A stretch of 18,407 nt of DNA, from assembly GCA_028701435.1 (NCBI GenBank), contig JAQVQT010000017.1, positions 1 to 18,407 on the forward strand. Direction: 5' to 3'. This stretch comes from Smithellaceae bacterium. GTDB taxonomy: Bacteria; Desulfobacterota; Syntrophia; Syntrophales; Smithellaceae. Made by a program: the position numbers and the translations under genes. Position 1 is the first letter of the stretch, and every line of letters starts with the position of its first letter. This document shows, in pieces, positions 14,380 through 18,407 of the stretch. Below the pieces are notes generated by a model. It saw only the letters and a list, made by a program, of their open reading frames with translations. It had not been told where the DNA came from and ran no database searches.

Positions 14380-14865
14380 TTGAAAACGACCAGCTACCGG
14401 CAGGAGGTTCGGCCGACCGATCCGGACGCGATTACAGAGATTGTGCGGGGAAGCGGTTTTTTTTCCGCCGCGGAAGAGGCGCTGGCCCGTGAACTGGCCG
14501 AGGAGCGGCTTGAACAGGGCGAACGAAGTTCGTATCGTTTTGTGTTTGCCGAAGAAGACGGCCGGGTGGTCGGATACACCTGCTACGGACTGATCCCGGC
14601 CACCGCCGGCAGCTATGATCTTTACTGGATCGCCGTGACGCAATCTATGCGGGGTCAGGGGACCGGCGCACATCTTCTTGAAAAAACCGAAGGGATCATT
14701 CGGAGCCTCGGGGGAAGAAAAGTTTACGCGGAAACATCTTCCCGCCCCCAATACGCGCCGACCCGTCATTTTTATGAAAAATGCGGCTATGTTCCGGAAG
14801 CATTTCTCAAGGATTTCTATTCCCCGGGCGACAGTAAAATTATTTACGCTAAAACCCTTATATAA
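14380..14865 (+). CDS. GNAT-family N-acetyltransferase
   Basis: A 161-residue GNAT acyltransferase with the acetyl-CoA pyrophosphate loop RGQGTGAHLL (91-100, fitting Q/R-x-x-G-x-G/A) after the beta-strand LYWIAVTQSM, and the C-terminal aromatic strand THFYEKCGYVPEA-like region (128-141, in which Tyr is often the general acid). It transfers an acyl group to an amine. It follows ATP-grasp ligase 2 by 18 nt in the same direction, so it is likely the last gene of the kamA operon. Start is TTG 14380 with AAGGGGG (14364-14370) 9 nt upstream; the nearer ATG at 14372 is stopped at once. Although beta-lysine acetyltransferase AblB is a GNAT partner of lysine 2,3-aminomutase in osmolyte synthesis, this protein is far shorter and not evidently AblB. 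Confidence 0.85.
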   Translation: MKTTSYRQEVRPTDPDAITEIVRGSGFFSAAEEALARELAEERLEQGERSSYRFVFAEEDGRVVGYTCYGLIPATAGSYDLYWIAVTQSMRGQGTGAHLLEKTEGIIRSLGGRKVYAETSSRPQYAPTRHFYEKCGYVPEAFLKDFYSPGDSKIIYAKTLI

Positions 14866-14996
14866 CAAGCAATAACGACTTCTTTCCCCCGTGTTCCCGT
14901 TATAAAATCTTGCAATTTCCCCGATAATTCGCTAGAGCACTTTTGGCTTTTTGAATCACTCCGGTCGCCCATCGAAGGAAAAAGGGGAATTTGTTT

Positions 14997-15617
14997 ATGC
15001 GCCTGTTTCCAAAGGAAGAAAACTTCTTTGAATATTTTGAAGAACTGGCCAATAAAATTGAAGAAGGCGGTCAGTTTTTTCTCGAAATGACCAGAAACCG
15101 GGACTATTCCGAGTCCAAAGTCGTGAGGCTCAAGGAACTGGAGCACGAAGCGGACGGTATTACACATAAAACCTACGAAAGAATGCACAAAACCTTCCTG
15201 ACGCCCATCGACCGCGAAGATATTTACGCCCTGGTCAACAAAATGGACAGCATCATGGACGTCATCGAGGCCACCGCCGTCCGCATCTACATGTATAAAG
15301 TGAAAAAACCGGATGACGAAATCATCAAGCAGGCGGAAATTCTTTTTCAGGCCATCAAAAAAATCAAGAGCGTTGTCCACGGCCTGCGCGACATGAAAAA
15401 CTCCCAGATGATTCTCGACGGCTGCGTCGAAATCAATACACTGGAAAATGCCGGAGATGTCGTTTTAAGAACCATCATCACCAATCTTTTCATCAAAGAA
15501 CAAGACGCCATTGAGCTGATCAAATGGAAAGAAATCTTCGAAAGGATTGAAGAAGCCATCGATGTTTGTGAAGACGTTTCCAACATCGTGGAAGGGATTG
15601 TGCTGAAACATGCTTGA
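14997..15617 (+). CDS. DUF47/PhoU-like regulator of the adjacent phosphate transporter
   Basis: This 206-residue helical protein is a DUF47 member (PhoU-related four-helix bundles). The opening RLFPKEENFFEYFEELA, the LEHEADGITHKTYERMHKTFLTPIDREDIY region (about 47-77) and the E-x-x-x-D helix near the end (EEAIDVCEDVSNIVEG) are typical. Relatives sit beside PitA transporters and are thought to modulate them. Here the gene overlaps pitA by 8 nt (15610-15617), so the two are cotranslated. ATG 14997 was chosen because an AAGGGGAA purine run lies about 8 nt upstream; a TTG two codons earlier is possible. The 131 nt before it contain no strong promoter; TATAAA at 14900-14906 is only suggestive. Confidence 0.88.
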   Translation: MRLFPKEENFFEYFEELANKIEEGGQFFLEMTRNRDYSESKVVRLKELEHEADGITHKTYERMHKTFLTPIDREDIYALVNKMDSIMDVIEATAVRIYMYKVKKPDDEIIKQAEILFQAIKKIKSVVHGLRDMKNSQMILDGCVEINTLENAGDVVLRTIITNLFIKEQDAIELIKWKEIFERIEEAIDVCEDVSNIVEGIVLKHA

Positions 15618-16608
15618 TTCCATGGCATTTGTTTTCATCCTGGTGGCCATTGCCCTGGTTTTTGACTTTCTCAACGGCTTCCACGATTCCGCAAATTCCA
15701 TCTCCACCGTGGTCTCCACCCGCGTTTTGTCCCCCAAATACGCGGTGCTCTGGGCGGCTTTTTTTAATTTTGCCGCCGTTTTTTTTGTCGGAACGCAGGT
15801 GGCGCACACGGTCGGCAAAGGCATCATCCATATCGATATTGTCGATAATCTCGTCATTCTGTCCGCGTTGGGCGGGGCCATCGTCTGGAACATCACCACC
15901 TGGTATTACGGCCTCCCCAGCAGCTCCTCCCACGCTCTGATCGGCGGCCTGATCGGCGCGGGGGTTACAAAAGCCGGAACCGGAACACTGGTGTGGAGCG
16001 GCATTATTAAAACCTCTCTGTTCATCATCATCTCTCCGGCCGTCGGCATGGCGCTGGGATTCTTCTTCATGGTGCTGGCCATGAATTTGAGCCGCAACTC
16101 CAATATGGCCAAGTCCGACAAGATCTTCCGGAAGCTCCAGCTTTTTTCCGCCGCGGTGTACTCCATGGGCCACGGCATGAACGACGCGCAAAAAACCATG
16201 GGCATTATCGCCATGGCGCTCTTCAGCAAAGGGCTCCTGGGGGATACGTTTCACATCCCCATCTGGGTGGTCATCATCTGCTACACGATGATTTCTCTGG
16301 GCACCATGTTCGGCGGGTGGCGGATCGTGAAGACGATGGGAACCAAAATTACCAAGCTTCAGCCCATCGGCGGCTTCAGCGCGGAAACCGCGGCCGCCTG
16401 CTCCATTATCGGCGCGACGATGGGCGGCATTCCCGTGAGCACAACGCACACCATCACCGGTGCGATCGTCGGCGTGGGCTCCACCAGAAGGCTGTCCGCC
16501 GTGCGCTGGGGCGTTGCGGGAAACATCATCTGGGCGTGGATTCTGACCATTCCCATTTCCGCCGTGATCTCCTCCGTGATTTATCTGGCCGTCAACAGCT
16601 TTGTCTAG
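15610..16608 (+). CDS. pitA: PitA-type inorganic phosphate transporter
   Basis: A 332-residue membrane protein of the Pit (PiT/SLC20) family, low-affinity phosphate uptake, probably driven by protons or as metal-phosphate complexes. Both family signatures are present: NGFHDSANS (22-30) and GHGMNDAQK (187-195), each the start of one half of an internally duplicated fold, plus PSSSSH (103-108) and PVSTTHT (275-281). About 9-10 membrane segments are visible. The length is on the short side compared with E. coli PitA (about 500), as is usual for DUF47-linked transporters. It overlaps the preceding DUF47 gene. Two small hairpins lie downstream, but without a T-run. Confidence 0.93.
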   Translation: MLDSMAFVFILVAIALVFDFLNGFHDSANSISTVVSTRVLSPKYAVLWAAFFNFAAVFFVGTQVAHTVGKGIIHIDIVDNLVILSALGGAIVWNITTWYYGLPSSSSHALIGGLIGAGVTKAGTGTLVWSGIIKTSLFIIISPAVGMALGFFFMVLAMNLSRNSNMAKSDKIFRKLQLFSAAVYSMGHGMNDAQKTMGIIAMALFSKGLLGDTFHIPIWVVIICYTMISLGTMFGGWRIVKTMGTKITKLQPIGGFSAETAAACSIIGATMGGIPVSTTHTITGAIVGVGSTRRLSAVRWGVAGNIIWAWILTIPISAVISSVIYLAVNSFV

Positions 16609-16640
16609 CCGAACCGAACCTTCCCCCCCGGCCGAATCAA

Positions 16641-16692
16641 ACACCTCGCAGCAAGCTGCGGAGAATCAACGCTCGTCCCGCCAAAGCGGGAT
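16641..16692. repeat. Tandem small hairpins after pitA
   Basis: Two palindromes follow each other: CGCAGC/GCTGCG around AA (16647-16660, with flanking CT and AG pairing around a bulged G) and TCCCGC/GCGGGA around CAAA (16676-16691). Neither is followed by a T-run, so they are poor terminators; the pattern looks like a small palindromic (REP-like) repeat. The gap holds no gene other than this. Confidence 0.45.
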
Positions 16693-16765
16693 TGAAAATG
16701 GCATTGCCAATTTGTTCATTTTGCCGTAAATGATTCATACCGAATCGAACACAGGGGATTTGACG

Positions 16766-18031
16766 ATGCCGGAAAAACAACTGCCTTTTACTCACAAACA
16801 ACTGTCCGCCATTCTTGAAAAATATCCGACGCCCTTTCATCTTTACGATGAAAAGGCCATTCGGAAAAACGCCCGCGCCTTTGCCAAAGCCTTTTCCTGG
16901 AACCGGGGCTTCAAGGAATTCTTCGCCGTCAAAGCCTGTCCCAATCCCTACATCATGAAAATCCTTCACACCGAAGGGTTCGGCGCGGACTGCAGCTCCA
17001 TGGCGGAACTGCTGCTGGCGCAAAAAACCGGCATCACCGGGGAGGAAATCATGTTTTCCTCCAACGACACCCCCGCCGCCGAATTTGTTCAGGCCCGGAA
17101 ACTCAAGGCAACCATCAACCTGGACGACATCACCCACATTGATTTTCTGGAAAAACACGCCGGACTTCCGGACCTGATCTGCTGCCGCTACAATCCGGGC
17201 CCCCTGAAGAAAGGGAACGTCATCATCGGCCATCCGGAAGAGGCCAAATACGGATTCACGCGCGAGCAACTTTTTGAAGGCTATCGCATCTGCCGGGACA
17301 AAGGCATCCGTCGCTTCGGCATTCATACCATGGTCGCCTCCAATGAGCTGGACCCGGATTACTTTGTCGAAACGGCGGAAATTCTTTTTCATTTGATCGT
17401 TGAATTATCCCACGCCCTGAACATCCGCTTTGAATTCGCCAACTTGAGCGGAGGATTCGGCATTCCTTACCGGCCCGAACAAAAAGCCATCGATCTGAAG
17501 GCCATGACCCGCGGCATTCGCGAAAAGTATGAAAAGATCATCACAGCCGGCGGTTTGGCCCCGCTGAAAATTTTTACGGAAAGCGGCCGCTTCATCACCG
17601 GCCCTCACGGCTATCTCGTCTCGAAGGTTCTGCACATCAAGGATACGTACAAAAAATTCGCCGGCCTCGACGCCTCCATGGCCCATCTGATGCGGCCGGC
17701 GCTTTACGGCGCCTACCATCACATCACCGTCGTCGGCAAGGAAAGTCGCCCCCATGACGTCATGTATGATGTCACGGGCTCTCTTTGCGAAAACAACGAC
17801 AAATTCGCCATCGACCGCATGCTCCCCCGTTTGGCCCCAGGCGACACCGTTGTGATTCACGACGCGGGCGCGCACGGACATTCCATGGGCTTCAATTACA
17901 ACGGCAAGCTGCGCTCGGCCGAGCTGCTCCTTCGGGAAGACGGCTCCGTCGTCCAGATCCGCCGCGCCGAAACGGTGAAGGATTATTTCGTGACGCTGGA
18001 CTTCAAGGGGCTGAAAAAGTTCGAAGGATAA
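16766..18031 (+). CDS. lysA: Diaminopimelate decarboxylase (LysA), variant subgroup
   Basis: A 421-residue PLP enzyme of the alanine-racemase-fold decarboxylases that makes L-lysine from meso-diaminopimelate. Lys56 in FFAVKACPNP binds PLP; CSSMAE (76-81) follows, the phosphate-binding LSGGFGIPYRPEQ (227-239), ESGRF (272-276), RPALYGAYHHI (310-320), CENNDKF (341-347; Cys341 is the subunit-contributed catalytic residue), and Tyr378 in FNYNGKLRSAE. The usual HIGSQ motif is replaced by IHTMVASNELD (186-196), and the carrier motifs suit the subgroup also seen in Bacteroidetes and some anaerobes. Related arginine or ornithine decarboxylases are less likely, given the ESGRF and CENNDKF motifs. ATG 16766 has AGGGG 8 nt upstream; an ATG at 16730 is possible but lacks one. 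It is separate from, but downstream on the same strand as, the kamA cluster. Confidence 0.85.
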   Translation: MPEKQLPFTHKQLSAILEKYPTPFHLYDEKAIRKNARAFAKAFSWNRGFKEFFAVKACPNPYIMKILHTEGFGADCSSMAELLLAQKTGITGEEIMFSSNDTPAAEFVQARKLKATINLDDITHIDFLEKHAGLPDLICCRYNPGPLKKGNVIIGHPEEAKYGFTREQLFEGYRICRDKGIRRFGIHTMVASNELDPDYFVETAEILFHLIVELSHALNIRFEFANLSGGFGIPYRPEQKAIDLKAMTRGIREKYEKIITAGGLAPLKIFTESGRFITGPHGYLVSKVLHIKDTYKKFAGLDASMAHLMRPALYGAYHHITVVGKESRPHDVMYDVTGSLCENNDKFAIDRMLPRLAPGDTVVIHDAGAHGHSMGFNYNGKLRSAELLLREDGSVVQIRRAETVKDYFVTLDFKGLKKFEG

Positions 18032-18287
18032 AACGGTAAGTGGTTCGGGGTCAGAGGTCAGGGGCTAAAAGCGATAAGTGATGAGTTAAAAGAGAAAAGG
18101 GCTCGAGGTGACCAAGTTGGTTGTCATGGTGAGCCTGTCGAACCATGCCTTATCAGCGGGTCTAAAGACCCGCGCTACATTTCTTTTGCCGCTATCCACT
18201 AGTCACCACCCCCTTCTTGCCTCTTACCCATTACCCCTAACCTCGCTTCCCCTTGCCTTTTCCATCACGCATCATTATACTTTTCTC
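18032..18287. repeat. Mosaic repeat gap between lysA and the ybaK-like gene
   Basis: No gene is visible. The left part (18036-18110) is purine-rich on the plus strand; read on the minus strand it contains TCTTTTAACTCATCAC and GCCCCTGACCTCTGACCCC, echoing the gap at 9702-10020. In the centre are two hairpins: CATGGT/ACCATG at 18125-18147 and GCGGGTC/GACCCGC around TAAA at 18156-18173, the second resembling the palindrome at 9860-9880. The right part (18181-18265) is pyrimidine-rich on the plus strand, with CTATCCACTAG and CCCATTACCCC phrases also like the first gap. It appears to be a mosaic of two oppositely oriented tracts around palindromes. Confidence 0.55.
18253..18281 (+). promoter_or_regulatory. 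Possible promoter for a leaderless ybaK-like mRNA
   Basis: TTGCCT (18253-18258) and TATACT (18276-18281) are 17 bases apart. The expected start, 6-8 bases after the -10, coincides with the ATG at 18288, and no ribosome binding site precedes that ATG, so the mRNA may be leaderless. Confidence 0.4.
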
Positions 18288-18407
18288 ATGGCAAAGGAAA
18301 AAATCCCATCGACACCGGCGGTTCTGGCTCTGAAAAAAGCCGCGGCAACTTTTACACTGCATACCTATGCCTACGAAGAGCACGGCGGAACCAGGGTTTC
18401 TTCGCAG
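18288..18407 (+). CDS. ybaK: YbaK/EbsC-type aminoacyl-tRNA deacylase, N-terminal fragment
   Basis: Forty residues are visible before the window ends. STPAVLALKKAAATFTLHTY, followed by YEEHGG, matches the start of YbaK-type Cys-tRNA(Pro) deacylases (TPA-x-x-x-L then the beta-strand FTLHTY). The enzyme hydrolyses mischarged tRNA in trans; the catalytic region, with its conserved Lys, lies beyond the window, so YbaK versus other INS-domain proteins is not settled. ATG 18288 is the first start; no Shine-Dalgarno sequence precedes it. Confidence 0.75.
   Translation, partial: MAKEKIPSTPAVLALKKAAATFTLHTYAYEEHGGTRVSSQ

Noticed and set aside
14380..14865. Calling the GNAT gene ablB (beta-lysine acetyltransferase)
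   Set aside because: It is only 161 residues, much shorter than AblB, and no specific similarity was visible; only the neighbourhood hints at it.
14866..14996. Terminator or promoter between the GNAT and DUF47 genes
   Set aside because: Only a 6-bp ATAACG/CGTTAT repeat with a 20-nt loop and a bare TATAAA were seen; neither is convincing.
15520..16644. A 374-codon open frame on the minus strand
   Set aside because: Antisense to pitA, with His/Gly/Asp-rich low-complexity translation typical of a shadow frame; pitA has strong family signatures.

Overview
The window looks like chromosomal DNA of a Gram-negative, probably anaerobic bacterium, most plausibly a Desulfobacterota (deltaproteobacterial) lineage near the Syntrophales. 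This rests on gene content (Mla/MCE outer-membrane lipid transport, HtrA with two PDZ domains, a fused ADP-forming acyl-CoA synthetase, a KamA-type radical SAM enzyme, an MnmG C-terminus) and on the mid-50s GC feel of the coding regions. No rRNA, tRNA, CRISPR array, phage or transposase gene was found.

Left part (1-6850). The 3' end of mnmG is followed by a perfect-consensus sigma-70 promoter driving a small helical lipoprotein, closed by a strong hairpin terminator. On the opposite strand lies a tightly overlapping four-gene Mla-like operon read right to left: permease (mlaE-like), a truncated ATPase with no Walker A, an MCE/MlaD protein, and a lipoprotein. Divergent from it is htrA/degP with its own promoter and terminator, then a PHP-domain phosphoesterase.

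Middle (6900-10800). A fused ADP-forming acyl-CoA synthetase (minus strand) diverges from a CxxC thioredoxin-fold protein. A 319-base gap of pyrimidine-rich repeats and small hairpins separates the latter from mutM (minus strand).

Right part (10800-18407). After an AT-rich divergent promoter region comes the most interesting locus: lysine 2,3-aminomutase-like kamA, two different D-Ala-D-Ala-ligase-like ATP-grasp enzymes (the second overlapping the first by 4 nt), and a GNAT acetyltransferase, all on the plus strand. The set reads as a pathway that makes a beta-amino acid (probably beta-lysine), links it by ATP-driven ligation, and acylates the product. Next are a DUF47/PitA phosphate-transport pair, a lysA-type decarboxylase that could supply lysine, a second repeat-rich gap, and the start of a ybaK-like tRNA deacylase cut by the window edge.

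Main points for a second look: the kamA/ATP-grasp/GNAT operon; the kamA leader, where two mutually exclusive hairpins bracket the ribosome binding site; the Walker-A-less ATPase in an otherwise intact Mla operon, with no ordinary start codon where its frame opens; and the related mosaic repeats in the two long gaps.
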